From the NCBI GenBank assembly GCA_009928435.1, contig JAABNQ010000043.1, forward strand, positions 1 to 32,724: a stretch of DNA of 32,724 nucleotides, in the 5' to 3' direction. The position numbers and the translations under genes are program-made. Shown here piece by piece: positions 8,478-16,729 of this stretch; within the stretch, counting starts at the first letter, position 1, and every line of letters begins with the position of its first letter. This DNA is from Bacillus sp. HF117_J1_D (GTDB taxonomy: Bacteria; Bacillota; Bacilli; Bacillales; Bacillaceae_C). Under the pieces are notes generated by a model. It saw only the letters and a program-made list of their open reading frames with translations, ran no database searches and was not told the DNA's origin.

Positions 8478-9349
8478 TTTTCTATCAACTCTTTTTCATT
8501 ATTTGTATAATCATAAACGCCTTTTCCACTTTTCCGTCCTAACCTGCCAGCTTTTACATATTGTTCCAACAGCGGTGCTGGTCTATATTTTTCGCCGAGT
8601 TTCTCATGAAGGTATTTCAGGTTGTTCAAGCGTACATCCAATCCAACGAGATCAGCCAATTCAAAAGGTCCCATCGGATAATTCAAGCCCAGCTTGATTG
8701 CTTTATCAATGTCTTCTGGTTTTCCAAGTCCTTCTTGAAGCATATAAAATGCTTCATTTCCAACAAGTGCACTGATTCTGCTTGTAACAAATCCCGGAAA
8801 TTCATTGATGACAACAGTTTGTTTCCCCATCTTCACCGCAGTATTTTGAATCGTTTCTGCCGTTTCTTCACTCGTTTCCAATCCCTTAATGATTTCAACC
8901 AAAGGCATTTTATGAACTGGATTGAAAAAGTGCATGGCGATTGTTTTGTCTGGCCGCTTTGCATAAGAGGCAATCTCTGTAGGACTCATCGTTGATGTGT
9001 TCGTGGCAAACAGACAGTGTGCTGGTGCGGATTCCTCTAATGTTTCAAACACTTGTCTCTTTATCTTTGCTTTTTCTGGAACGGCTTCAATGATTAAATC
9101 CACAGTAGATGCGGCTTCTTTCAAGTCTGTACTGTAGACTAATTTCTCTTTTATATGAGTGAACCTTTCGTTGCTGATTTTTCCTATTGCCAATCCCTTC
9201 TCAGCTATTTTCACCATTTCTTCTTTTGCCTTATGGAGGGCTTCTTCACTTACATCTGTGAGGATAACGGAGTAGCCTGCCGCAGCAGCTACATAGGCTA
9301 TCCCCCTCCCCATAACTCCAGAACCAACCACTGTAATGTTTTCAATCAT
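8474..9349 (-). CDS. paaH: 3-hydroxyacyl-CoA dehydrogenase PaaH
   Basis: NAD-dependent oxidation of 3-hydroxyadipyl-CoA to 3-oxoadipyl-CoA. 291 residues with an N-terminal Rossmann fold (VVGSGVMGRGIAYVAAAAG, residues 6-24), the MHFFNPVHKMPLVEII catalytic segment and a C-terminal dimerisation domain with GLNYPMGPFELADLVGLD. Same length as the stand-alone FadB2/PaaH type. The ribosome site AGGAGG is seven bases from the ATG but sits immediately after a terminator-like hairpin (9366-9406), so expression probably depends on read-through from paaABCD. Confidence 0.88.
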   Translation of the reverse strand: MIENITVVGSGVMGRGIAYVAAAAGYSVILTDVSEEALHKAKEEMVKIAEKGLAIGKISNERFTHIKEKLVYSTDLKEAASTVDLIIEAVPEKAKIKRQVFETLEESAPAHCLFATNTSTMSPTEIASYAKRPDKTIAMHFFNPVHKMPLVEIIKGLETSEETAETIQNTAVKMGKQTVVINEFPGFVTSRISALVGNEAFYMLQEGLGKPEDIDKAIKLGLNYPMGPFELADLVGLDVRLNNLKYLHEKLGEKYRPAPLLEQYVKAGRLGRKSGKGVYDYTNNEKELIEK

Positions 9350-9365
9350 TCGTTTGCCTCCTTGT

Positions 9366-9406
9366 AAAAAAGTACGAATAGAAAACCAGTCATCCTCTAT
9401 TCGTAC
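9366..9406 (-). terminator. Intra-operon intrinsic terminator between paaD and paaH
   Basis: Perfect 11-base inverted repeat GTACGAATAGA (9372-9382)/TCTATTCGTAC (9396-9406) with a 13-base loop. On the minus strand it is followed by six T residues (9366-9371), then directly by the paaH ribosome site. There is no room for a promoter between hairpin and paaH. Confidence 0.8.
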
Positions 9407-9422
9407 AGTGTTTAACTCCTAT

Positions 9423-9920
9423 TCAAATGTTTGATATCGGTTTCATTGCTTCGAATGGATTTTTGCAAGATTTACAGTATAAGATGCTTCTGCATGCTGT
9501 TGGACCGAAAATATTCTCCATCGTTACGTAAGTTGATCCACAGTATGGACAGTCAACATGCCAAGTTCCATCTTCTTCCATATGCCGAGGCGGTGGTGCA
9601 ATTCCAAACGCTCGCAAGCCTTCCTGTCCTTTGGAAGTAATTCGGTCAGATGTCCATGGCGGATGATAAACGAAACGAACCTTTGCTGTTTCTGCCGACG
9701 TAGAAACCTTGATGGCTTTTACAATATTTCGTTCGATTATTTCCAGTGCAGGGCATCCGAGGAAAGTTGGCAATACATCCACTGTCACATTGCTGTTATC
9801 AATATGGATATTTTCAATCATTCCCAAATCAATCACGCTGACTGTATCAATCTCCGGATCTTTAACAGTATCCAAAATTTCTCTGATGGTATCTTTGGAA
9901 ATGGGCATGGCCGTCTTCAT
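9423..9920 (-). CDS. paaD: PaaD, maturation factor of phenylacetyl-CoA epoxidase
   Basis: 165 residues. The N-terminal MIP18/DUF59 domain (about 10-90) has the family's conserved Cys56 in FLGCPALE. The C-terminal zinc ribbon has Cys124/Cys127 and Cys149/Cys152, with an extra Cys143 nearby. PaaD is needed for assembly or maturation of the PaaABC(E) oxygenase, probably in iron-centre delivery. It lies 22 bases after paaC. Ribosome site AAGGAG is about 11 bases from the first ATG; Met5 is an alternative start. Confidence 0.9.
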   Translation of the reverse strand: MKTAMPISKDTIREILDTVKDPEIDTVSVIDLGMIENIHIDNSNVTVDVLPTFLGCPALEIIERNIVKAIKVSTSAETAKVRFVYHPPWTSDRITSKGQEGLRAFGIAPPPRHMEEDGTWHVDCPYCGSTYVTMENIFGPTACRSILYCKSCKNPFEAMKPISNI

Positions 9921-9942
9921 TATTGATCACACTCCTTGCATA

Positions 9943-10749
9943 TTACCATGAAGCTGCAGTGTCCAGACAGTATACCTCTGAAAGGGTTTCAATAGCGGAA
10001 TCCAAATCCGGTGAATGATCGCCAATCCGTCCATCCATTCTTGGCACTTTCGAGATTTCAGGAAGTTGTAAATCAAGAGAAGTATATGTTTTTTCTAGTT
10101 CAGTCAACCATCTTTTTTGCAGAATTGACCCTTCTTCAATTAAGCCATATTCGTGAATATCTTTTGTCCATTCTCCAAACCTGAACATATCTCCAAAGTC
10201 CTTTACAACATCATCTATCGCATTTTTCATCCTTTTGATTGCCTCGTCGGAAGAGCTCAAGAGCTGTACAAACCAAGTTTTCCAATGTAACGAATGATAA
10301 AATAGCTCCATGTTCACCCTTGTAGCTATTTCGGCTGCAGGCCTGTATGAACTATTCTTCAATGAATCTATTTTCACTTTCTTTGCGGTAGTATAAAAAT
10401 AGTTTCTTACAACGGCATAAGCCCAATCATATTTCGGCGTTTCCATATAATAGCCTTCACCGTTTGGCCTTTCTGCAATAATGCTGTTTCTACGCTCCCT
10501 TGAGAGACGAGAGTGCGCCAGCTCATCCGCTGTACCATATTCCAACTCCTCGAGTAAACTGTAAAACATTGCAGCGTGACCCATGCAATCCTGACTAATG
10601 GAGGAGAATGCCACATCTTCCTCAATATGGGGTGCTAATCCGAGCCACTCAGAACCCCGAAATGAAATCAAAAAATCATCATCTGCAAATTGAAATAGTA
10701 AATCTGCAACCGCCTCTTTATAATTCATATCGTCTTTAATATTTGTCAT
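9943..10749 (-). CDS. paaC: PaaC, structural subunit of phenylacetyl-CoA epoxidase
   Basis: 268-residue ferritin-like helical subunit that pairs with PaaA in the ring 1,2-epoxidase. The segment QDCMGHAAMFYSLLEELEYG corresponds to DEMGHGQLLLRVAEDLL of PaaA, but the metal-ligand Glu is replaced by Cys, consistent with a non-catalytic subunit. The ATG overlaps the paaB stop (ATGA at 10746-10749). Confidence 0.92.
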   Translation of the reverse strand: MTNIKDDMNYKEAVADLLFQFADDDFLISFRGSEWLGLAPHIEEDVAFSSISQDCMGHAAMFYSLLEELEYGTADELAHSRLSRERRNSIIAERPNGEGYYMETPKYDWAYAVVRNYFYTTAKKVKIDSLKNSSYRPAAEIATRVNMELFYHSLHWKTWFVQLLSSSDEAIKRMKNAIDDVVKDFGDMFRFGEWTKDIHEYGLIEEGSILQKRWLTELEKTYTSLDLQLPEISKVPRMDGRIGDHSPDLDSAIETLSEVYCLDTAASW

Positions 10750-11096
10750 TTCCTACCATCCCCTCCCCAAGAAAGAATTTCTTTCTCATCCAGCATTTTT
10801 TGTTCATATTGCCTCCATTTCTTTCTTAAATAGCCATAGCCTTTTGTTGTCCGATAATCCTTGTTATCCAAACGGGCAAGGCTTCTTTTCTCTGCCGGAT
10901 CCAGTGAACGGATATGATCCCTTTTCACGACCCATATATCCACTACTGGTTCTCTCCTCATAAAGTTTTCTTGTGCCATGACCAATGCTATTTCTTCATT
11001 CGGTGCTAAGAGACAAAATTGATGCTGGATTGGTGAAGTTGCGGTACGTTTACTGAAAACTTCATACTCATGATAGAACGTGTTTTCGGCTGTCAT
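10746..11096 (-). CDS. paaB: PaaB, small subunit of phenylacetyl-CoA epoxidase
   Basis: 116 residues, slightly longer than the about 95-residue proteobacterial form. It shows the family pattern YEVFSKRTATSPIQHQFCLLAPNEEIALVMAQENFMRREPVVDIWVVKRDHI in pieces: an N-terminal beta strand region (YEVFSKR), then MAQENFMRREPVVDIWVV. PaaB bridges PaaAC dimers in the epoxidase complex. Ribosome site GGAGGG six bases before the ATG; 12 bases after paaA. Confidence 0.9.
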   Translation of the reverse strand: MTAENTFYHEYEVFSKRTATSPIQHQFCLLAPNEEIALVMAQENFMRREPVVDIWVVKRDHIRSLDPAEKRSLARLDNKDYRTTKGYGYLRKKWRQYEQKMLDEKEILSWGGDGRK

Positions 11097-11108
11097 GACT
11101 GTCCCTCC

Positions 11109-12065
11109 TTATGCATGGCTGAGTGCCTCCCGCACCCATGCGCTATTTTCATAAGAAACTTTTCTTAAATTTAATCGTGCTTGTGATCTTGGGCCTTCAT
11201 TTTTGAGGATCTTTTTGAATTCATTCCAATCCGGCTGCCTGTATTCCCACCTGTTTTCCCCTTCAATATATTGAAGGGTGGGATCTGGAATGCTTAATCC
11301 CAATGAGTGAATACGCGGGATATACTTGTTGAAGAAGTCCTGTCTCAATTGCTCATTCGTTTTCGTCCTGATTTTATATTTGATCGTAACATCCTGCTTA
11401 GATTGCCCTGTTGTCTCTTGGCTTGCTGGTCCAAAAAACATCAATAAAGCTTCCCACCAACGGTTTAAGGCATCCTGGATCATTTGCTTCTGCTCCTCTG
11501 TTCCTTCAGCAAGCGCCATAATAATCGCTTCTCCATGCTGGGCATGAAACACTTCCTCCGCACAAATCCGCTGAAGTGCTCTGGCGTAAGGTCCATATGA
11601 TGCTTTCAGCATATTTGTCTGTGTAATAATGGCAGCTCCATCTACAAGCCAGCCAATCAAACCAGCATCCGCCCATGTTAGCGTTCTCATATGAAATACG
11701 TTATGAAACTTCAAGTCTCCTTTAAATAAATCTTTCATTAAGTCATCCCTGTTTTTTCCATATGGCTTTAAAAGATCTTCAGCAACCCTCAATAATAATT
11801 GGCCATGCCCCATTTCATCCTGAACCTTTGCCATAATCCCAAGCTTTCTTCTTAACGATGGTGCCTTAGGGACCCACTCCTTCTCAGGAAGCGCTCCCAT
11901 AATTTCACTTATTCCATGCATTGAAATTAATTTGATTAAAGCTGTTCGATAGTCATCTGGCATCCAATCATCTGCTTCTATTTTATCTCCTGCTTCAATT
12001 CTTTCTATAAAGCTTTCCAATTTTCTAGCGTCCGTAGTATCCTCTGAATATAGTAAGGCCTCCAT
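11109..12065 (-). CDS. paaA: PaaA, catalytic subunit of phenylacetyl-CoA epoxidase
   Basis: 318 residues. It inserts one oxygen of O2 into the aromatic ring of phenylacetyl-CoA to give the 1,2-epoxide. The di-iron ExxH motifs are intact: DEMGH with Glu84/His87 and EEVFHAQHGE with Glu171/His174. Length matches the family. It is the first gene after a strong promoter and the split inverted repeat; ribosome site GAGGAGG is eight bases from the ATG. Electron supply probably comes from the ferredoxin and reductase genes just upstream, as no PaaE is present. Confidence 0.95.
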   Translation of the reverse strand: MEALLYSEDTTDARKLESFIERIEAGDKIEADDWMPDDYRTALIKLISMHGISEIMGALPEKEWVPKAPSLRRKLGIMAKVQDEMGHGQLLLRVAEDLLKPYGKNRDDLMKDLFKGDLKFHNVFHMRTLTWADAGLIGWLVDGAAIITQTNMLKASYGPYARALQRICAEEVFHAQHGEAIIMALAEGTEEQKQMIQDALNRWWEALLMFFGPASQETTGQSKQDVTIKYKIRTKTNEQLRQDFFNKYIPRIHSLGLSIPDPTLQYIEGENRWEYRQPDWNEFKKILKNEGPRSQARLNLRKVSYENSAWVREALSHA

Positions 12066-12084
12066 ATATGCAACCTCCTCATTT

Positions 12085-12125
12085 ATATAACAATGTTTTA
12101 ACGTTATTGTATATTATTGTTATAT
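12085..12125. promoter_or_regulatory. Split inverted-repeat operator over the paaA promoter
   Basis: Perfect 10-base inverted repeat ATATAACAAT (12085-12094) and ATTGTTATAT (12116-12125), 21 bases apart, covering the -10 and the start region of the paaA promoter. The same architecture occurs at paaK (15034-15074), with 16 of 20 arm bases identical. Position suits repression; PaaX is the likely ligand but this is inferred. Confidence 0.65.
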
Positions 12126-12134
12126 TTAAATCAA
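12106..12134 (-). promoter_or_regulatory. Sigma-A promoter of paaABCD
   Basis: Minus strand TTGATT (12129-12134), 17 bases, TACAAT (12106-12111). Start near 12099 gives a leader of about 35 bases. It allows paaABCD expression independent of the paaK promoter. Confidence 0.7.
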
Positions 12135-12151
12135 TCGTTTTCCCCTTGAAC

Positions 12152-12170
12152 GATGAGTCATAGACTAATC
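12152..12170 (-). repeat. Short hairpin just after the ferredoxin stop
   Basis: GATGAGTC (12152-12159) and GACTAATC (12163-12170) pair at 7 of 8 positions around ATA. There is no T tract, so it may be a transcript-stabilising stem or weak terminator rather than a full terminator. Confidence 0.35.
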
Positions 12171-12485
<315 letters not shown>

Positions 12486-12523
12486 TTACCTTGACACAAC
12501 AACTGCACGCAAAGAGTGAAAGT

Positions 12524-12593
12524 TTGTTTGAGACTACTTCGATCAATCTGATATTTCATTGAATTGACCGAAGCGCTCGCCTCCTTCAAACAA
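12524..12593 (-). other. Long RNA hairpin in the FNR-ferredoxin intercistron
   Basis: In the minus-strand transcript TTGTTTGA pairs with TCAAACAA (outer arms 12524-12531 and 12586-12593). CTTCGGTCAAT pairs with ATTGATCGAAG (inner arms 12537-12547 and 12563-12573) with one G-U pair; an unequal internal loop lies between. There is no T tract. It overlaps the 28-codon ORF at 12543-12629. A role in RNA processing or stability between reductase and ferredoxin is possible. Confidence 0.45.
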
Positions 12594-12629
12594 TAGATGC
12601 TGTATTCGGTTCAATTTGTATTCAAACAT
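12543..12629 (-). CDS. Possible 28-residue peptide overlapping the reductase stop
   Basis: ATG at 12629 overlaps the TGA of the reductase gene in another frame, followed by 28 codons before TGA. The peptide begins [17 protein letters not shown], which is protein-like in composition (aromatic, charged, no runs). Against it: no strong ribosome site, and the DNA also folds into the hairpin at 12524-12593, which would constrain sequence anyway. I do not recognise it. Confidence 0.25.
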   Translation of the reverse strand: MFEYKLNRIQHLLFEGGERFGQFNEISD

Positions 12630-13626
12630 GTACTTTTTTATTTTCCATCACCGTGGTGCTGTGTATCGGCTGAACCTTTGATGCCGGGTCCATCCATACT
12701 TTTGCATTGCTTACAGCAATTGGAGCTTCTCCAAACCCTGTGGCGATCAGTTTGACCTTTCCATCGTACGTATTGATGTCGCCTACTGCATAGACACCTT
12801 TCATATTTGTTTCCATTTTTGAGTTCACCACAATGGAATTCTTCTCGATTTCCAGTCCCCAATCTTTGATAGGACCGAGCGAAGCCACAAAACCGTAATT
12901 GCATAAAACAGCATCCACTTCGACTGAAACTTCTTCTTTTGTTTTAACATGCTGTAAAATAACCTGTTCAATTTTCTTGTCACCAATCAGATCAATTGGG
13001 ACATAAGGGGTAAAAATATTGACCGAAGATCGATGAAGCAATTCTGCACTGTGCTCGTGAGCCCTGAATTTATCCCTTCGGTGCACAATATTCACTTCTT
13101 GAGCAATCGGCTCAAGCATAAGAGACCAATCCACGGCAGAGTCCCCACCACCAAAAACAATGACTCTGTTTCCTGAAAACTTTGTCATGTTATCAACAAA
13201 ATAATGAAGATTTTCTCCCTCATATTTATTTGCTTTTTCTAACGGTAGCTTTCTTGGCTGAAAAGCTCCATTTCCGGCAGTGATGATTACGGCTCGTGAA
13301 AAATGCCTTCCTTTATTGGTAGTTAATATAAAAGTACCGTCGTGTGCCTTCATTAAGGACTCTACCGATTCCTCCAGACAAACTTCCTGTTCAAACATCT
13401 GCATCTGATTCGATAAATTCCCAACAAGCTCTTGGGCACGAACCTTTGGAAATCCCGCTACATCATAAATGTATTTCTCAGGATACAAAGCCATGAGCTG
13501 TCCACCCAACTGCGGCAAGCTCTCAACGATCTTGACTGACATTTGTCTTAAACCTGCATAAAATGCCGTAAACATTCCAGCAGGCCCGCCCCCAATAATG
13601 GTTATATCAAATATTTTATGATTCAT
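12622..13626 (-). CDS. Ferredoxin-NADP(+) reductase, thioredoxin-reductase-like type
   Basis: 334-residue flavoprotein that moves electrons between NADPH and ferredoxin; same family as B. subtilis YumC. FAD-binding [19 protein letters not shown] (residues 10-28), NADPH-binding [13 protein letters not shown] near 165, and C-terminal FAD contact [12 protein letters not shown] and GFGEAPIAV. The CxxC redox pair of true thioredoxin reductases is missing, which assigns it to the FNR branch. Between paaK and ferredoxin it probably replaces the reductase half of PaaE. The AAGGAG site is unusually far (about 14 bases) from the only plausible ATG. It follows paaK by 36 bases, so it is cotranscribed. 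Confidence 0.88.
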   Translation of the reverse strand: MNHKIFDITIIGGGPAGMFTAFYAGLRQMSVKIVESLPQLGGQLMALYPEKYIYDVAGFPKVRAQELVGNLSNQMQMFEQEVCLEESVESLMKAHDGTFILTTNKGRHFSRAVIITAGNGAFQPRKLPLEKANKYEGENLHYFVDNMTKFSGNRVIVFGGGDSAVDWSLMLEPIAQEVNIVHRRDKFRAHEHSAELLHRSSVNIFTPYVPIDLIGDKKIEQVILQHVKTKEEVSVEVDAVLCNYGFVASLGPIKDWGLEIEKNSIVVNSKMETNMKGVYAVGDINTYDGKVKLIATGFGEAPIAVSNAKVWMDPASKVQPIHSTTVMENKKVHV

Positions 13627-13662
13627 TTGTGTTTTAGAGCTCTCCTTTTTAACAATATTCCG

Positions 13663-14997
13663 TTAATAATGTATAGCCGGGTTCTTTTTTCTTCGATCAA
13701 CAATTCTGATCGCTTTACCTTCTGATCTTGGAATGCTCTTAGGTGTCCCAATCACTGTTTTCACCGAAACGAGACAGGCTGACTTAATTTCATGCTTGAC
13801 CTTTTTCTCAAGCATCAATACTTGTTCATGTTCGAGATCCCCATTTAATCCGGTGTAAAGGTCATCACTAATTTCAACATGCAGTTCTGCACAATCCATC
13901 GGACCATCTTTTATCAGCATAATTTGATAATGCGGTGCCAAACCGTCGATTTGCAAAAGGACCCGTTCCATTTCTGAAGGAAATACATTTACGCCCCTAA
14001 TGATGATCATGTCATCTGTTCTTCCCTTTACTCTGGACATCCTGGTCGTTGTCCTTCCACATTTACATTTTTCACGGGTGATGGATGCAATGTCCCCAGT
14101 GCGGTATCTGATTAATGGAAACGCTTCCTTTGTGAGTGAAGTGAAAACAAGCTCTCCGTCCTCACCGTCTTTGACCGTCTCTAAGGTTTCGGGATCAATA
14201 ACCTCTACCAAAAAATGATCGTCAGCAATATGCAGGCCATCCTGGGCCACATGACATTCAATCGATACACCAGGACCCATGATTTCGCTTAAACCGTAAA
14301 TATCAACTGCTTTTATTCCGAGCATTTCCTCAATCGTTGCGCGCATTCCTTCTGACCATGGCTCAGCACCAAAAATTCCATATTTCAGGCTGTTATTTCT
14401 CGAGTCAAGCCCCATCTCTTGCATTTTTTCCGCAATATTTAACGCATAAGACGGGGTACTGGCCAATCCTTTTGGCTTGAAATCCTGGATGGTCAAAATT
14501 TGTCTCTCTGTATTTCCACCCGAAATAGGTACGACCGCTGCTCCCAATTGTTCCGCACCGTAATGTAGCCCTAGCCCTCCCGTAAACAGACCATATCCAT
14601 ATGCATTTTGGAATACGTCTCCTTTGCCTCCACCTGCAGCCACAATAGCTCGAGCGACCAGCTCTGACCATACTTTTATATCATTTTTAGTATAGCTGAC
14701 AACAGTAGGCTTTCCGCTTGTCCCAGATGATCCATGTAAGCGGACGATATTTTCAGTCGGCTCGGCAAATAATCCGAAAGGATAATTATCTCTCAGGTCC
14801 TTTTTTTGTGTAAATGGAAGCTTTTCAACATCCTTTAAGCTTTTGATCTCATCAATTTTGATTCCCTTTTCATCAAATTTCTCTTTATAAAATGGCACTT
14901 TGTTATATACCCTGTCCAATGTTTCCTGTAGTCGTGCATATTGCAATTCTTCTTTCTCCGCAATTGACAACGTTTCCATTCCAGGGTTATACATCAT
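13663..14997 (-). CDS. paaK: Phenylacetate-CoA ligase PaaK
   Basis: ATP-dependent activation of phenylacetate to phenylacetyl-CoA, the committed step. 444 residues from the ATG at 14997. ATP-binding loop LHGSSGTSGKPTVVSYT (about residues 90-106), adenylate-binding IYGLSE motif, hinge region CKCGRTTTRMSRVKGRTDDMI in parts (Cys pair, then RVKGRTDDM), and C-terminal Lys in SIPRSEGKAIRIVDRR. I prefer this start because GGAGG lies eight bases upstream; the longer ATG at 15012 overlaps that site. It opens the paaK-reductase-ferredoxin transcript under its own promoter and a split operator, divergent from the ABC transporter. Confidence 0.95.
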   Translation of the reverse strand: MMYNPGMETLSIAEKEELQYARLQETLDRVYNKVPFYKEKFDEKGIKIDEIKSLKDVEKLPFTQKKDLRDNYPFGLFAEPTENIVRLHGSSGTSGKPTVVSYTKNDIKVWSELVARAIVAAGGGKGDVFQNAYGYGLFTGGLGLHYGAEQLGAAVVPISGGNTERQILTIQDFKPKGLASTPSYALNIAEKMQEMGLDSRNNSLKYGIFGAEPWSEGMRATIEEMLGIKAVDIYGLSEIMGPGVSIECHVAQDGLHIADDHFLVEVIDPETLETVKDGEDGELVFTSLTKEAFPLIRYRTGDIASITREKCKCGRTTTRMSRVKGRTDDMIIIRGVNVFPSEMERVLLQIDGLAPHYQIMLIKDGPMDCAELHVEISDDLYTGLNGDLEHEQVLMLEKKVKHEIKSACLVSVKTVIGTPKSIPRSEGKAIRIVDRRKKNPAIHY

Positions 14998-15033
14998 TGA
15001 ATCTACCTCCATTTGTTTTTCTCTATAGCTTTA

Positions 15034-15074
15034 ATGTAACAAAGTTATGTCACTTTTAAATAAATATGTTATAT
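15034..15074. promoter_or_regulatory. Split inverted-repeat operator at paaK
   Basis: ATGTAACAAA (15034-15043) and TATGTTATAT (15065-15074), arms pairing at 8 of 10 positions and separated by 21 bases, exactly as at paaA. It lies from about +1 to +38 of the paaK transcript, a roadblock or promoter-occlusion position. Assignment to PaaX is inferred. Confidence 0.6.
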
Positions 15075-15078
15075 GTGT

Positions 15079-15107
15079 AATTTAATCTCTTCATCGAAAA
15101 ATGTCAA
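15079..15107 (-). promoter_or_regulatory. Sigma-A promoter of paaK
   Basis: Minus strand consensus -35 TTGACA (15102-15107), 17 bases, -10 TAAATT (15079-15084). Start near 15072, giving a leader of about 75 bases carrying the operator. Confidence 0.75.
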
Positions 15108-15235
15108 CAGTTTTTTCGGAAAATTTGATTTGTTTGTGATTATTCAATTCTTGGGTCCCAAAATCCCTTATATGCTTAAATTTATTTATCGGATTCATCC
15201 ATTGTCATACATTTGTAATTTTTCTAATTATTATG

Positions 15236-15264
15236 TTTACAACGATTTTTTATTATGGTATCTT
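15236..15264 (+). promoter_or_regulatory. Candidate promoter of the ABC transporter operon
   Basis: TTTACA (15236-15241), 17 bases, TATCTT (15259-15264) with an extended TG at 15256-15257. Start near 15271. The split operator seen at paaA and paaK is not evident here. Confidence 0.55.
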
Positions 15265-15445
15265 TGTCTCAAGTTGTAAGGGATTTCTTACTGCTCGTTT
15301 TTCTTTTGTAATAAAGATCTTTAGGAGGTGAAAATCACAAGATTAAGTTTGTAGCTTCGCAATGATTCTATAAAAAAACAAAGAGGAAATGTGAAAAAAC
15401 GTGGAAACACACACTCAATCAAGTTCGTTAAAAGGGGAAAAGAAT

Positions 15446-16645
15446 ATGAAGAATATCAAGTTATGGATTTTTGGGCTTATGGCCTTTGTCTTAGTTGGTG
15501 CAATGGCAGCATGCGGAAATAAAAAAGAAACCTCTGGCGGAAGCTCGGGCGGTGGGGATAAATCTGAAGAAATTAAAATCGGAAGTATCATAGACGCATC
15601 TGGGAGTGCTGCTCCATTAGGAAAACCCGAAGAAGAAACAATCAAAATGATTATTGACGAAGTGAATGAAAATGGCGGAGTCGATGGGAAGAAAATAAAA
15701 CTCATCTCAATAGATTCTAAATCTGATCAAAACGAAGCAGTTTTGGGTATGAAAAAATTAATTGAGCAGGAAAAAGTTACAGCAATTATTGGCGGGACAA
15801 TCAGCGGGAACAGTTTGGCGATGATTCCTCTTGCTGAAAAAGCACAGGTGCCATACATTTCTCTTGCTGCGAGTAAACAAGTGAACCAACCTGACGACAA
15901 TTCGCCTCGTGACTGGACTTACAAGACTGCTCAAGGTGATGATGTAGTAATCCCTAAATTGCTGGAATATTTAGGAGATAAAAATTTAACGAAAGTTGCG
16001 TGGCTAGGTGTTGCAAACTCATATGGAACCAGCGGCCATGAAGAATTTGAAAAACTAAAAGGCGACTACGGAATTGAGACTGTCATTGAGGAAGAATTTG
16101 AAGCAACAGTTAATGATGCAAAATCGATGCTTACTAGAGTTAAAAAAGCAGATCCGCAAGCAATCATTATTTGGGGAACAGCCCAAGAATCTGCAGTAAT
16201 GACTAAGAACATACGTGAAATTGGTTTAGATGTTCCAATTATTGAAAGTCATGGAATTGGTACAAAGGAATTTATCGAACTCGCCGGAGATGCAGCCAAC
16301 GGGGTCATCTTCCCGGCAGGCAAATTACTTATAGTGGATCAGCTCGAAGACGACGATGCGCAGAAAGAAGTGTTGAATCAATTTAAAGAAAGTTATGAAA
16401 ACAAATTTGATAAAGCAGCAAGCACATTTGGCGGACATGCCTTCGATGCTGTACATATTTTGGTCAATGCATTGGAGGAAGTTGGAACTGATCAGGAAAA
16501 ATTGCGTGAGGCATTGGAAAGTACCAAAGGCTTTGTTGGTATTTCTGGTGTATTCAATATGTCTGCCGATGATCATAACGGTCTCAAATCCGACAGCTTG
16601 GCAATAATTGAAATCAAGGATGGCAGTTGGACAAAAGGAGAGTGA
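15446..16645 (+). CDS. ABC transporter substrate-binding lipoprotein (LivJ/HAAT type)
   Basis: 399 residues from ATG 15446, chosen because AAAGGGGAAAAG lies just upstream and because the signal peptide then starts normally. The upstream ATG at 15401 would add 15 hydrophilic residues ahead of it. Lipobox VGAMAAC anchors the protein, followed by a Gly/Ser-rich linker. The two-lobed periplasmic-binding fold of the leucine/amide family follows (IKIGSIIDASGSAAPLGK; IGGTISGNSLAMIPLAEKAQVPYI; SHGIGTKEFIELAG). The ligand is not readable. Its place beside paaK suggests phenylacetate or another aromatic acid, but branched-chain amino acids cannot be excluded. Confidence 0.85.
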   Translation: MKNIKLWIFGLMAFVLVGAMAACGNKKETSGGSSGGGDKSEEIKIGSIIDASGSAAPLGKPEEETIKMIIDEVNENGGVDGKKIKLISIDSKSDQNEAVLGMKKLIEQEKVTAIIGGTISGNSLAMIPLAEKAQVPYISLAASKQVNQPDDNSPRDWTYKTAQGDDVVIPKLLEYLGDKNLTKVAWLGVANSYGTSGHEEFEKLKGDYGIETVIEEEFEATVNDAKSMLTRVKKADPQAIIIWGTAQESAVMTKNIREIGLDVPIIESHGIGTKEFIELAGDAANGVIFPAGKLLIVDQLEDDDAQKEVLNQFKESYENKFDKAASTFGGHAFDAVHILVNALEEVGTDQEKLREALESTKGFVGISGVFNMSADDHNGLKSDSLAIIEIKDGSWTKGE

Positions 16646-16652
16646 TCGTATG

Positions 16653-16677
16653 GCAGGGAATATGTTCTACTCCCTGC
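16653..16677 (+). terminator. Attenuating hairpin after the binding-protein gene
   Basis: GCAGGGA (16653-16659) and TCCCTGC (16671-16677), 7 perfect pairs, followed by TTTCTCCTTCC. Such stems after the binding-protein gene commonly allow more binding protein than permease to be made. Confidence 0.55.
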
Positions 16678-16729
16678 TTTCTCCTTCCATAACTATTTTC
16701 GTTGCACTAACACTGAAAGGAGTTTAATA

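Larger units (their letters stand above)
14998..15445. other. Divergent control region between paaK and the ABC transporter
   Basis: 448 bases without a gene. It contains the paaK promoter (15079-15107) and operator (15034-15074), then the transporter promoter (15236-15264) with a leader of about 175 bases. The leader has an AGGAGG at 15323-15328 that is not followed by an ATG, GTG or TTG at workable distance, and a small stem GTAAG/CTTAC near 15280-15300. Confidence 0.6.

Noticed and set aside
7990-8697. Long plus-strand ORF opposite the thiolase and paaH
   Set aside because: Low-complexity Ser/Pro-rich translation without ribosome site; a shadow of the strongly supported minus-strand genes.
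12622-13626. Thioredoxin reductase
   Set aside because: The redox-active CxxC is absent; sequence fits the ferredoxin-NADP reductase branch.
15201-15210. ATTGTCATAC as a split-operator arm at the transporter promoter
   Set aside because: The partner arm 31 bases away (15170-15179) does not match, so I do not count it as an operator.
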